Below, in pieces: positions 34,419 through 43,503 of a stretch of DNA of 64,000 nt. The notes below the pieces were generated by a model. It did not search any database. It had not been told where the DNA came from and saw only the letters and a program-made list of their open reading frames with translations. Numbering within the stretch: the stretch's first letter is position 1; every line of letters begins with the position of its first letter. Position numbers and translations under genes: made by a program. Origin of the DNA: GCA-002708315 sp964460905 (GTDB lineage: Bacteria > Bacteroidota > Bacteroidia > Bacteroidales > F082); assembly GCA_964460905.1 (NCBI GenBank), contig CAYWRM010000009.1, positions 51,888 through 115,887 of the forward strand, written 5' to 3'.

Positions 34419-34526
34419 TCAAAAAAAAGACGGTCGAAATAATAACGACCGTCTGATATATTTTTTATAAAAAGCTATTGTAGCTATGCTTTTATTGAAT
34501 TTCCTGATCAAAAAATGTTCCTTCAT
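34419..34526 (-). CDS. pyrB leader peptide running through the attenuator
   Basis: A 35-codon frame starts at the ATG at 34526 (MKEHFLIRKFNKSIATIAFY) and ends at the TGA at 34419, immediately after the terminator T-run. It begins 10 bases after the -7 promoter element. The frame passes through both arms of the attenuator stem (IRRSLLFRPSFF), so a ribosome close behind the polymerase would prevent the stem from forming. This is the logic of the E. coli pyrL leader of pyrBI. The codons are rich in T. It is too short for ordinary gene finding, and translation is inferred. Confidence 0.65.
   Translation of the reverse strand: MKEHFLIRKFNKSIATIAFYKKYIRRSLLFRPSFF
34428..34454 (-). terminator. transcription attenuator upstream of pyrB
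   Basis: AGACGGTCG and CGACCGTCT form a perfect 9-bp GC-rich stem with a 9-base loop, followed on the minus strand by eight T residues (34421-34428). It lies inside the pyrB 5' leader, 33 bases before the ATG. An intrinsic terminator here only makes sense if readthrough is regulated. The T-run GCTTTTTAT upstream (about 34467-34475) could be a UTP-dependent pause site. Confidence 0.8.
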
Positions 34527-34535
34527 CTCAGAGCA

Positions 34536-34543
34536 CAAATATA
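34536..34543 (-). promoter_or_regulatory. -7 promoter element for the pyrB operon
   Basis: TATATTTG on the minus strand matches TAnnTTTG. Transcription would start around 34530, a few bases before the leader-peptide ATG. No convincing -33 TTG was found at the usual spacing. Confidence 0.5.
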
Positions 34544-34714
34544 ATATATATATGTAGTTTTTAAATATTGAGTTTTCGACAAATAGCTGATAGTTGTTAA
34601 CATTAAAGGGAAGAGTTTATCGGGTTTTCTGGTTGTCGAGTTGCCTAAGACGAATAACAACTACAATCACGGTAACAATGAAAATATTGACAACCAAGAT
34701 AACCTTTTTGTTCC

Positions 34715-34722
34715 TACCTTTG
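34715..34722 (+). promoter_or_regulatory. -7 promoter element for smpB
   Basis: TACCTTTG matches TAnnTTTG and ends 17 bases before the smpB ATG, which gives a short leader. A TTG occurs at 34687-34689, 25 bases upstream, somewhat farther than the usual -33 distance. Confidence 0.5.
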
Positions 34723-34739
34723 CATTTAATTTTCTTTGA

Positions 34740-35189
34740 ATGCAAAACAACATCCGTATAAAAAATAAAAGAGTTTCCTGGGAGTATTACTTGACTGAGA
34801 AAGTGGTAGCAGGTATTGTGCTTACCGGTACTGAGATTAAATCCATTAGGATGGGTAAAGCGAATCTTGCTGAATCATACTGCTATTTTGAAGGTGGGGA
34901 ACTATTTGTACGCGGAATGCATATTTCAGAATATAGTTATGGAACTTATAACAATCATTTAGCAAAACGCGATAGGAAATTATTGCTTACAGCGCGTGAA
35001 CTTAAGAAACTAAATGTAAAGGTAAAAGAAAAGAGCATGACCATTATCCCTGTTTTATTATTTATAAACGATAATGGTTTGGCAAAACTGGAAATTGCTG
35101 TAGCAAAGGGTAAACATTTTTACGATAAGCGCAATAGCTTAAAAGAAAAAGACCATAAGCGCGAAATTGATAGACATATTAAGAAGTAG
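34740..35189 (+). CDS. smpB: SsrA-binding protein SmpB
   Basis: The 149-residue protein has the SmpB beta-barrel (IKNKRVSWEYYLTEKVVAGI, VLTGTEIKSIRMGKANLAES) and the basic C-terminal tail (GKHFYDKRNSLKEKDHKREI) that mimics an mRNA-tRNA in the ribosome. It brings tmRNA to stalled ribosomes. The start follows a -7 promoter element at close range. No ssrA gene was recognised nearby. It is divergent from pyrB and convergent with the guanine deaminase gene. Confidence 0.96.
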   Translation: MQNNIRIKNKRVSWEYYLTEKVVAGIVLTGTEIKSIRMGKANLAESYCYFEGGELFVRGMHISEYSYGTYNNHLAKRDRKLLLTARELKKLNVKVKEKSMTIIPVLLFINDNGLAKLEIAVAKGKHFYDKRNSLKEKDHKREIDRHIKK

Positions 35190-35402
35190 GGGTAATATCT
35201 AAACTGAGTTCGATTAAACCATGTTTATTTATAAATCTTAAATTACTGTATCAAAAATAATATTGTGTTGGAGTTGTGGAGTGTTGGTTTCTTGCCTTAC
35301 TGTACGTCTCCATTACTTCATTCTAATATACAGTTATTATTTAATGTTCTAAAATTCAGTAGGTAAATAAAAATTCAAACATCAGGTCTAGTCTATGAGT
35401 TA

Positions 35403-35876
35403 TCAATATGGTATTTTGTTTCCATTTTCATTCCAAGCCTCAAAAACTTTCACAGCATCATCACGCATAATTTGTAATGATTGTATAGACCTTTGATCCT
35501 TAGGCAGTGTAAATTCTTTATAAATAAATGAATCATCAAAGTCAGCTTTTGCGGCATCATCCTTTGTTGCAGCATAATATAAACTATCTATCTTGGCCCA
35601 ATAAATTGCACCCAGGCACATGGGGCAAGGTTCACAGCTAGCGTAAATTTCACAGCCTTGTAACTCAAACGAACCCAGTTTATTAGCTGCTTCACGAATG
35701 GCAACAATCTCAGCATGTGCTGTGGGGTCATTGGTTTCTGTTACCAGGTTTGCTCCCTTTCCTATTATTTCTCCATCTTTAACTACCACAGCTCCAAACG
35801 GTCCTCCCTTGTTTTCTTTAACATTGGAGAATGCAAGATTTATGGCTTCTCTCATGTATGATTTCTTCTTTTCCAT
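35403..35876 (-). CDS. guaD: guanine deaminase (cytidine/deoxycytidylate deaminase fold)
   Basis: The 157-residue protein has the zinc-deaminase motifs HAE (H54, E56) in NDPTAHAEIVAI and PCPMC (C84, C87). The C-terminal segment DAAKADFDDSFIYKE and the closing NENGNKIPY closely follow the layout of Bacillus-type guanine deaminase rather than tRNA adenosine deaminase. It converts guanine to xanthine in the cytoplasm. The aat stop lies 7 bases upstream, so the two may share a transcript. Confidence 0.85.
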   Translation of the reverse strand: MEKKKSYMREAINLAFSNVKENKGGPFGAVVVKDGEIIGKGANLVTETNDPTAHAEIVAIREAANKLGSFELQGCEIYASCEPCPMCLGAIYWAKIDSLYYAATKDDAAKADFDDSFIYKEFTLPKDQRSIQSLQIMRDDAVKVFEAWNENGNKIPY

Positions 35877-35883
35877 TTATTTA

Positions 35884-36606
35884 CTATTGGTTTCGGTTGT
35901 TGGTTATTGGTTCATAGTCATTTAGATTCGTCCAACTTCCAATAAAACTTTCTTTTTTTACTGAATCAGACAGCAAAAGTAAAAATTCTTTTCTATCAAT
36001 GGCAGTGGCACCCATACTCTTTAGATGATTCGTTTCCTGTTGAACATCAATAATATTGAATTCCCATGCCGATAATCTATCCACAAGGTACCATAAAGCT
36101 ACTTTGGAAGCATCGTTTACTGTATGAAACATCGACTCTCCAAAGAAACATCCACCTAAAGATAATCCATATAAACCGCCAACGAGCTTATTTTGAAAAC
36201 ATACTTCCACCGAATGAGCAATTCCTGCCTTGTGTAATTCAATGTATGCATTTTTCATTTCATCAGTTATCCACGTGTCGCCATCTTGATTTTTACGTGG
36301 TACTGAGCTACATTGCTTAATAACTTGCTCAAACATACTGTCGAAACTAACTACGAATTTATTACTAACTATAGTTTTTCGAAGATTTTTATGTCTTATG
36401 AAATTTTCTGGAAACAAAACCATCCTTGGATCAGGTGACCACCACATAATAGGTTGCCCCTCCGAATACCAGGGAAAAATACCTTTGCTATACGCCTCAA
36501 TAAGTCTTCCTTTACTTAAATCGCCTCCAATTGCTAATAGGCCATCAGGTTCACATAGTGCTGGATCAGGAAATATATACTCATCAATTAGTTGGTATAC
36601 AGGCAT
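35884..36606 (-). CDS. aat: leucyl/phenylalanyl-tRNA-protein transferase
   Basis: The 240-residue protein has the Aat signature run: FPDPALCEPDGLLAIGGDLS (12-31), the IFPWYSEGQPIMWWSPDPR segment (about 43-61), GGLYGLSLGGCFFGESMFH (about 142-160), and the C-terminal IDVQQETNHLKSMGA. It adds Leu or Phe to proteins with N-terminal Lys or Arg, marking them for ClpAP. It precedes guaD by 7 bases and follows the class III aminotransferase by 44 bases on the same strand. Confidence 0.96.
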   Translation of the reverse strand: MPVYQLIDEYIFPDPALCEPDGLLAIGGDLSKGRLIEAYSKGIFPWYSEGQPIMWWSPDPRMVLFPENFIRHKNLRKTIVSNKFVVSFDSMFEQVIKQCSSVPRKNQDGDTWITDEMKNAYIELHKAGIAHSVEVCFQNKLVGGLYGLSLGGCFFGESMFHTVNDASKVALWYLVDRLSAWEFNIIDVQQETNHLKSMGATAIDRKEFLLLLSDSVKKESFIGSWTNLNDYEPITNNRNQ

Positions 36607-36650
36607 TTGATTTTGCTTTAACTGATCTTAACTTTTATTTTTTTTAATGA

Positions 36651-37850
36651 TTAGTTACTTGTAAGTTCTTGTAGGCTTAATATTATTTTCTCAACAATTA
36701 ATTTAATCTCATCTTCTGAAATAGTTAGGGGAGGGGCAATTCGAAAACTAGACTCATTAAATAAGAATTGATCAACTATTAATCCATTTTTAAGAAAAAT
36801 ATTAATGAGATCATATACTTTATATGGTGATACGATTTCAACTCCCAACATCAAACCTATCTGCCTAATTTCTTTTATTGTAGGCTGATCTATTAACATT
36901 TCAACAAATAGTTCGCCAAGTTCAGTGGATTTTTTATGAAGATTTTCTTCGATAATAATTTCAAGTCCTGCTATTGAAGCTGCGCAGCTTACGGGATGTC
37001 CTCCAAAAGTAGTTATATGTCCTAATTCGGGATTGTGAGTAAGCTTGTTCATGTTGTCTGATGATGAAATGAAAGCTCCAATAGGCATACCGGAGCCCAT
37101 TGCTTTCGCAAGGCAAAGAATATCGGGAATAGCTTCAAAGTTCTCAAATGCAAATAGTTTCCCCGACCTGCCAAAGCCCAATTGAATTTCGTCAAATATT
37201 AATAGTGTACCTGTTTCATCACATTTATTTCTAATTGCTTTCAACCAATTTTTGCCAGGAATTATTATTCCTGCTTCAGTTTGTACCGGCTCCATAACAA
37301 TACAAGCGGTATTTTTAGTTATGCCATCAATTACTTTATAATCATCAAATTCATAGAAATGTATATTTGGTAAAAGCGGTCTAAATGCATTTTTCATTTC
37401 TTCGTTACCTAAGATACTCAATGCTCCATGTGTACTACCATGATACGCATTCTTAAAAGCTATTATATCAGTTCTTCCAGTTATACGTTTAGCTAATTTT
37501 AATGCTCCTTCAATTGCTTCGCTACCCGAGTTAACATAGTAAACAGAATTTAGTTTTTTGGGAAGATTGTCAATTAGTTTTTTTGTTAATTGAACTTGAG
37601 GAGATTGAACATATTTCCCGTAAACCATTAGATGCATATACTTATCAATTTGATTTTTAGTTGCTTCAACAACCTTAGGATGCAAATGTCCCACGTTACT
37701 TACTGAAACTCCCGATACTAAATCAATGTATTCTCTACCTTCAGTATCATAAATGTATATACCTTTTGCTTTAACTATTTCTAATGGATTGGAAAGTTTT
37801 GCAGGAATGGCAAGATGTTGCTGAAAAATTTGTCTATTTGTAAGTTGCAT
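36651..37850 (-). CDS. class III aminotransferase (acetylornithine/ornithine-type)
   Basis: The 399-residue protein is a PLP-dependent class III aminotransferase. Visible signs are VSGVSVSNVGHLHPKV (45-60), NSGSEAIEGALKLAKR (107-122), LLIFDEIQLGFGRSGK (216-231) and the PLP lysine K249 in CLAKAMGSG. Members act on ornithine, acetylornithine, 4-aminobutyrate and related substrates. The sequence does not single one out, and no arginine genes are adjacent. Length is normal. It may be first in a run with aat and guaD. Confidence 0.88.
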   Translation of the reverse strand: MQLTNRQIFQQHLAIPAKLSNPLEIVKAKGIYIYDTEGREYIDLVSGVSVSNVGHLHPKVVEATKNQIDKYMHLMVYGKYVQSPQVQLTKKLIDNLPKKLNSVYYVNSGSEAIEGALKLAKRITGRTDIIAFKNAYHGSTHGALSILGNEEMKNAFRPLLPNIHFYEFDDYKVIDGITKNTACIVMEPVQTEAGIIIPGKNWLKAIRNKCDETGTLLIFDEIQLGFGRSGKLFAFENFEAIPDILCLAKAMGSGMPIGAFISSSDNMNKLTHNPELGHITTFGGHPVSCAASIAGLEIIIEENLHKKSTELGELFVEMLIDQPTIKEIRQIGLMLGVEIVSPYKVYDLINIFLKNGLIVDQFLFNESSFRIAPPLTISEDEIKLIVEKIILSLQELTSN

Positions 37851-37964
37851 AATTGAATTTGATTATTAGCAATCAAAAGTACACAAATTACCAATTTTAC
37901 CTTGTTTGAAAGAGGAAGTTGTTTTGTTTATATGTATGGGGTTGGAAAAAAAGGATTTAGTTAC

Positions 37965-38378
37965 TTATGCAATACTTTTTAATTCAATATATTTAGACAT
38001 AATCTCAACTAAATCTTCAGCTTTAAAAGGCTTGGCGATAAATTCATTCATGCCAGCATTGAAACAGTTTTCTTTATCGTTTTCCAATACAAAAGCTGTA
38101 ACGGCAATAATAGGGGTGGGAGATTGTATATTTGATTCACGTTCATGCTTTCTAATTTTACTTGTACAATCAATGCCGTTCATAATTGGCATTTGAATAT
38201 CCATTAAAACTAAATTATATTTATGGGTTAGAAATAGATCAAGTGCGATTTTACCATTTTCGGCAATATCATATTTAAGATCGTAGTTCTTGAGGATGGC
38301 ACAGACTAATTTTCGATTTAATAAATTATCATCAACCACTAGAACTCTTGTGTCGGATGTGCTTGTAACTTGTGACAT
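37965..38378 (-). CDS. stand-alone receiver-domain response regulator
   Basis: The 137-residue protein is a single CheY-like receiver. It has the acid pair in VVDDN (14-18), the phospho-acceptor Asp in LVLMDIQMP (near residue 60) and the lysine in AKPF. It lacks an output domain. It lies downstream of the TPR hybrid kinase, 179 bases away on the same strand, and its receiver resembles that kinase's own C-terminal receiver, so it is a likely phosphorelay partner. It ends the large minus-strand polysaccharide run. Confidence 0.9.
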   Translation of the reverse strand: MSQVTSTSDTRVLVVDDNLLNRKLVCAILKNYDLKYDIAENGKIALDLFLTHKYNLVLMDIQMPIMNGIDCTSKIRKHERESNIQSPTPIIAVTAFVLENDKENCFNAGMNEFIAKPFKAEDLVEIMSKYIELKSIA

Positions 38379-38557
38379 TTGTTTAGAGTTTCTAAAAAAA
38401 CTGCAAGACTTATGCCAAGATTTTCATATGTGTAAGTAACAATGATTTATGATTAAAACAATGATAACTAACCTATTCTAAAATTCTATAATTTGGAAAT
38501 GTTGTCCTAAAAATAGAATTATTAATTAGGCAAAATGTTATTGTATAGAATATTTAA

Positions 38558-40885
38558 TTAGATATAAATTACAGAGTTAAATGATTTAATAAGTGTACTT
38601 TTAATGATAGGTTTTGTTATGTAATCGTCGAAACCTTCTTCCATCATAACTTCTTTACTACCTGACATTGCATAGGCTGTTTGAGCAATAAATGGAATAT
38701 TCTGATAAGCAGGCCATCTGTTTCTGATTTCTTTCATCAAGCTTATTCCATCCCACGGAGCAGGTAGGTTTATGTCCATTAATACAATTTGAAAATTGTT
38801 TTTTTCTATTTGCTTTTCTATGATATTAAGTGCTACTTTTCCATTTTTTGCAATTTCCAGAATACGTGCTTTTTTAAGCATTTTTTTATATAAAATTTGG
38901 TTCATAGAGTTATCTTCAACTACTAAAACGGAAAGTGATTCCCAGGGTAGAGTTTCCTTTTGAGATTTTTTAGGTAAGTTGGTTGATACACTTATTTCTT
39001 TTACTTCTTTTTTAATAATGTATGCTGGAAAGCTCAAAATTATTGTAGTGCCATCTCCCTTTTCAGACTGAATATCGATACTTCCCCCAAGTTTTTCGCT
39101 CATCTTTTTTGCAAGAGGTAAGCCAAGACCTGCACCTTGATATAACGTTGAATAGCCTAGACTCTCCTGCCTGAATGGCTCAAATACTTTATCAATGTAA
39201 ACTTTGTCAATTCCAATTCCTGTATCTTTTATAAGGATTGTAATCATATTTGTTTTTTCGTCGTATTTGTGACTGATTTTAATGAATCCTTTTTCAGTAA
39301 ATTTAACAGAGTTGTCCAATATTAATGAAAGTGTTTTACTAAATACTTGACTGTCAGTGTTGATGTCCGGGATTTCATTGGCAGGAAAAATGAGTTTAAT
39401 TCCTTTTAAAGATGCTTCTTTTTCGTACGTGTCAACAATTCCCTGTATTAATTCATTTGTTTTTCGCTTACTAATATCAAGTGTAATATTATTTGAATCT
39501 AATCGGCTAATATCAAGAATATTGTTGAGAAGAGAAACAAGGCTTGATCCGCTTTGTGAGATGCTATTTGCAAATTCAAATAGCGATTTATCTTCCAACA
39601 GAGCCAGTTCGGTTTCAAGTAGAGATGAAAAACCCAGTATGCCACTTAACGGAGTTCTTATTTCATGACTTATTTTTGAGAGAAATATATCCTTTAAATA
39701 ATTTATCTGATCTAATTTTTTAATGGATTCACTAAGAGCAATTTCGTCATTATTGTTCCTGTTTATTTCTTCCTTAATTTCTATAACTCGATTTTCTGTT
39801 TTTTGCTTTATTTTTTCTTCATAATTACTTGTGGTAGCATCAAAGGCTATAAGCTCAGCTTTGCTTTTTTTATGGTAGTTGGAGTAGTAAGCATTATTAT
39901 ATTTAATCTTATAAAGAGTAAATAATATTACTATGACTAGTGCTATTATTATTCCTCCAAAAATATATTCTGTTGTATATTTTTTCTTTGGTTCATCAAT
40001 TATATTTGATAATTTTATTAAGAATTCCTCAAGTTTAACATTATTAACATTGTTTATTGAATCACTGATGCTTATATATTTGTTTAGTTGGTTTAAAGCT
40101 TCTGTTTTGTTTCCAATTGAAAGATAATATTGGTTTAAAAAGAGGTGAGCATTTGCCACCAGATTATTGTCATTTAGAATATTAGCAAATTCTATTGCGA
40201 GATTTATTTGAGATAGAATATCATCAGTTAACCCCAATTCAAGTTGTACTTCTGACAATTTAAGATAATTAAGTGCTATATAATAATTGTAGTTATTATT
40301 TAAGGAAATATTTATAGCATCTTTAAAAAAAACAATTGCTATATCAGTATTTCCAAGAGCATTATTTGATTGGCCTATGAATGAGTAGCAGTTTACAATA
40401 CCAAGACTATCACTAATTTCATAATACTCAGAAAGTGCCGAATTAAAATAGATTAATGATTTTTTGAATTGATTATTTTTAAAATAGGCATAACCTATAT
40501 CAACAAGAATTGAAGCTATTTTTATTTTCTCTCCAAATTTCTCATAATATTGTAACGATCTTTTAAGGCTTGTAAGTGCTTTATCAGTACTATCAATTTT
40601 TGTTTGGACAACTCCTATTTGGTGATTAGATAGGGCAATTAATTCATTTTTGCCATTTTTAACAGATAGCTTATGTGCTTGATCTATAGCATCAAGGCTT
40701 AATGATAAGCTAATATCTTCAAGCTTTTTGGAAGTGTTGATTAGTGATTCTATTTTTTCCTCAACATCAACTATGGTATCACTTTTTAAGAAAATATTTG
40801 AAGCATTATTCACACCAAATATCTGTGTGATAGAAATTAATGCAATAATAACTGCTAATGCCGCCCTTGCTTTTAATAGTTGCAT
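38558..40885 (-). CDS. hybrid sensor histidine kinase with periplasmic TPR domain
   Basis: The 775-residue protein starts with a signal sequence (about 1-24), followed by TPR repeats (about 60-290), a membrane helix (307-326), a coiled coil (340-400), HisKA with H407 in FLSKISHEIRTPLSGILGF, a HATPase domain (DTGIGID and GAGLGLPL), and a C-terminal receiver (about 655-775, LSVLVVEDN, LMDINLP, YITKPI). It senses an unknown envelope signal, perhaps protein or glycan, through the TPR domain. It follows a methyltransferase gene by 12 bases, so it is co-transcribed with the polysaccharide genes. Confidence 0.92.
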   Translation of the reverse strand: MQLLKARAALAVIIALISITQIFGVNNASNIFLKSDTIVDVEEKIESLINTSKKLEDISLSLSLDAIDQAHKLSVKNGKNELIALSNHQIGVVQTKIDSTDKALTSLKRSLQYYEKFGEKIKIASILVDIGYAYFKNNQFKKSLIYFNSALSEYYEISDSLGIVNCYSFIGQSNNALGNTDIAIVFFKDAINISLNNNYNYYIALNYLKLSEVQLELGLTDDILSQINLAIEFANILNDNNLVANAHLFLNQYYLSIGNKTEALNQLNKYISISDSINNVNNVKLEEFLIKLSNIIDEPKKKYTTEYIFGGIIIALVIVILFTLYKIKYNNAYYSNYHKKSKAELIAFDATTSNYEEKIKQKTENRVIEIKEEINRNNNDEIALSESIKKLDQINYLKDIFLSKISHEIRTPLSGILGFSSLLETELALLEDKSLFEFANSISQSGSSLVSLLNNILDISRLDSNNITLDISKRKTNELIQGIVDTYEKEASLKGIKLIFPANEIPDINTDSQVFSKTLSLILDNSVKFTEKGFIKISHKYDEKTNMITILIKDTGIGIDKVYIDKVFEPFRQESLGYSTLYQGAGLGLPLAKKMSEKLGGSIDIQSEKGDGTTIILSFPAYIIKKEVKEISVSTNLPKKSQKETLPWESLSVLVVEDNSMNQILYKKMLKKARILEIAKNGKVALNIIEKQIEKNNFQIVLMDINLPAPWDGISLMKEIRNRWPAYQNIPFIAQTAYAMSGSKEVMMEEGFDDYITKPIIKSTLIKSFNSVIYI

Positions 40886-40897
40886 AGTTGAGTACTA

Positions 40898-41713
40898 TTA
40901 TTTTTCTTTATATCCAACAAATAGTCTTTCATTTTTGTTTAACGCAAATTGGTTTAGTTTATCGCCAGCTGGATCATCATTAAATAGATTATAAGTCTCA
41001 ATTTTGAAACCAGCGTTTTCTAGTCTATTTACGTAATCTTTTCCGTATATTCTTACATGGTCGAATTGACCAAAATGTTTCTCGCGGAGTTTTGGATCAG
41101 TTATTGAGCTGTCTTCATACGTATGCTCAAGTTGATTTGATATTGGCACTTGCAATATTGCAGTACCTTTACTCGTAAGCACTCTGTATATTTCCGACAT
41201 AGCTTTTGCATCATTAATAATATGTTCAAGCACATGGTTGCAAATAACCATATCAAATTCGCCATCGTTAAAAGGTAACCGGAGAAGGTCGATTGAATCA
41301 ATGTCTTTATGATAATAAAATCCTTCAGAAAATTTTGTACCTGTTACGTATAGTATATTTTTGTGTTTTTTGAGACGCCTATATAATGAAGGTTCAGGGC
41401 CAATATGCAGTACCTTAGCTTTTTGATTAAATATCTCAGTTTTATTTTTAAGATATAAGAATACTAGCCGGTCACGATCAGTGCTTTGGCATCTTGGACA
41501 TACACTATTTGGTCTTATTCCGGCACCAATTATATTTTTTTCTTTAATGACCTCTAAATCAGTCCCACCCGTAAGCATTTTTCGGAAGCTATGATCACAA
41601 ATTGGACAAGTATATCTGCTGCCTGTATAATAATATCCTCTGATAAATAAATAAAATTTCTTTATAAGTCTTGGTATATCTTGCTTGAATAGATCAACTA
41701 ATACTTTTTTCAT
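40898..41713 (-). CDS. class I SAM-dependent methyltransferase with N-terminal cysteine pairs
   Basis: The 271-residue protein has two CPxC pairs near the N-terminus (CPICDHSF, about 38, and CPRCQSTDRDR, about 73), probably a zinc ribbon. A Rossmann methyltransferase core follows, with LHIGPEPSL, the acidic LPFNDGEFDMVICNHVLEHI and the IYRVLTSKGTAILQVP segment. Such proteins often methylate sugars in polysaccharide loci. It lies between the T9SS-exported protein and the hybrid kinase. The substrate is unknown. Confidence 0.82.
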   Translation of the reverse strand: MKKVLVDLFKQDIPRLIKKFYLFIRGYYYTGSRYTCPICDHSFRKMLTGGTDLEVIKEKNIIGAGIRPNSVCPRCQSTDRDRLVFLYLKNKTEIFNQKAKVLHIGPEPSLYRRLKKHKNILYVTGTKFSEGFYYHKDIDSIDLLRLPFNDGEFDMVICNHVLEHIINDAKAMSEIYRVLTSKGTAILQVPISNQLEHTYEDSSITDPKLREKHFGQFDHVRIYGKDYVNRLENAGFKIETYNLFNDDPAGDKLNQFALNKNERLFVGYKEK

Positions 41714-41718
41714 ATTTA

Positions 41719-43371
41719 TTATTTTATAATTATTACGGGTCGATTAAATGACCGGTTGCCTATAGTTATCCTAGTTATATATTTACCGGTAGGTATATGT
41801 ACTAAATTAATAGTTATCTTACCAGTTGTAATATTATTTTTGTTGTATGTATTTGTATAAACTACTTTTCCTGTAATGGAGACTAAAGCAATTTGAATTT
41901 CTTTATTAACATCACTATTAAAAGGAATGTTAATATAATTTACTGCTGGCATAGGGTAGAGGTTACCAATTAAATCTTTTCCGTTTTCACTTATACCGGC
42001 ATATGGATCATGACATTCATAAGCACCTGCATCAAAATATGTATGAAAAGGTCTAAACCTGTTATCAATATCAAATGTGATTCCCTGGGTGGTTAATGAT
42101 GTTCCATAATTAATGGCATCAGAATTTGGTTTGAGATCAAAGTTATTATCACTTTCATTCATAAAATTAACCATTGAATTTGTTGGAACATTAAAATTAT
42201 GACTAATCTCAACTTTTGTCTGGCTAACACCATTATCAATAATAATATATTCAGGATCGAGCCCGGGGTTTGTGATAATGTTATTTTTAATGTATCCCAT
42301 TGCAGCATCCTGGTTTGAATATTTAACTCCCGAAGACTTTGGGCTTATTATTGAGTTGTTATAAACCTCAAATGTTGCACCCGGACTATTTACTACTTCA
42401 CCTATGTAAATTCCATGTTTATATTCAGTTGGCTCATCCGGTTTGAAAGTTCTACCTGCTCTGACGATGAGGTTGTTAAATATTTTCATATAGCCGAGGC
42501 CAAACACATCAATACCATCACCTTTGCCATCAAATATTTTGTTATTATAACAATCGCACTTCGCTCCGCCTCCTATAAGAATACCAGACATTTGGTATGG
42601 CTCTTCTTCATAGGAATCGTAACGAATGAGATTATCAAAAACATTACAATTAACAGGTGCTGAACTAACCTGAATACCATCCCAGCCCGTATTTTCCACA
42701 ATGTTGTTATAAATAGAAACACCTTCGATTATATGTGGCAACACTACAATGTTATCACATTGGGCTATGGTTTGACCCGTATATTTTGAGCTTCCGATAT
42801 ACATACCCTCATCAGCAATATCATGCAAATAACAGTCATGGATGCTAAGATTATACATAGTAAAGTTTTCCCTTGTAACTAAGTTATTACAATCACCCTG
42901 GTATGGTTCTGTTTTTGCATATATTCCTCCAAATAATGTGTAAGCTATTTCAACCGATTCAATTTCAACGTTTGTTGATCTATTATCAATTGACATGCCT
43001 GCTCCTTGCCCAACTCTTTGTACTTGAACTCCATACTGTAAACCATCCTCACCACTACCACTAAATATTACATGTTTGCAATTGTCAAATTTTATCCCAT
43101 AAGAATGGTCAGTATTAATAATTACAGCTCCTCCTTTATTTATAATAGTTATAGGTTGGCTTTCTGTTCCTTGTATGTCTTTTAATAGAAGGTAATCTTT
43201 ATTGCCGGCAAGTAAACAAACAACATCTCCGGGATTAATTGTTGTTGTTGAACCATCGATAAATATTATATCACTTGCAATTTCAACAGTGCAATTAATT
43301 TGTGATGCACTAGTAGTTGAACTAGCAATTACAAGTAATATAAATAAGAATAGTGTTATTATTCTTTTCAT
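41719..43371 (-). CDS. secreted parallel beta-helix protein with T9SS sorting domain
   Basis: The 550-residue protein has a signal peptide (MKRIITLFLFILLVIASSTT) and a right-handed parallel beta-helix (about 70-400), with repeats such as VISGVSIYNNIVENTGWDGI-like coils around Asn ladders. A type A T9SS C-terminal domain follows (about 470-550), including LYPMPAVNYINIPF, GKVVYTNTYN and IPTGKYITRITIGN. It is therefore exported across the outer membrane by the Bacteroidota type 9 secretion system. The fold is typical of polysaccharide lyases and epimerases, but no catalytic residue set was identified. It lies inside the polysaccharide locus. Confidence 0.85.
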   Translation of the reverse strand: MKRIITLFLFILLVIASSTTSASQINCTVEIASDIIFIDGSTTTINPGDVVCLLAGNKDYLLLKDIQGTESQPITIINKGGAVIINTDHSYGIKFDNCKHVIFSGSGEDGLQYGVQVQRVGQGAGMSIDNRSTNVEIESVEIAYTLFGGIYAKTEPYQGDCNNLVTRENFTMYNLSIHDCYLHDIADEGMYIGSSKYTGQTIAQCDNIVVLPHIIEGVSIYNNIVENTGWDGIQVSSAPVNCNVFDNLIRYDSYEEEPYQMSGILIGGGAKCDCYNNKIFDGKGDGIDVFGLGYMKIFNNLIVRAGRTFKPDEPTEYKHGIYIGEVVNSPGATFEVYNNSIISPKSSGVKYSNQDAAMGYIKNNIITNPGLDPEYIIIDNGVSQTKVEISHNFNVPTNSMVNFMNESDNNFDLKPNSDAINYGTSLTTQGITFDIDNRFRPFHTYFDAGAYECHDPYAGISENGKDLIGNLYPMPAVNYINIPFNSDVNKEIQIALVSITGKVVYTNTYNKNNITTGKITINLVHIPTGKYITRITIGNRSFNRPVIIIK

Positions 43372-43503
43372 CTGTTTAAAATTTATTAATTGCCTGAATT
43401 TAAATTAATTAAAAATTTGTGCACATCTGCAACCACTTCGCTTTCGCATAAACTTATTTTAATCATTTTCAATATGGTATGCTTAAAAAAGTTTATACTC
43501 ATT

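Noticed and set aside
34455..34740. tmRNA (ssrA) or another structured RNA near smpB
   Set aside because: No tRNA-like ends or tag-peptide frame were visible. The space is accounted for by the pyrB leader and the smpB promoter.
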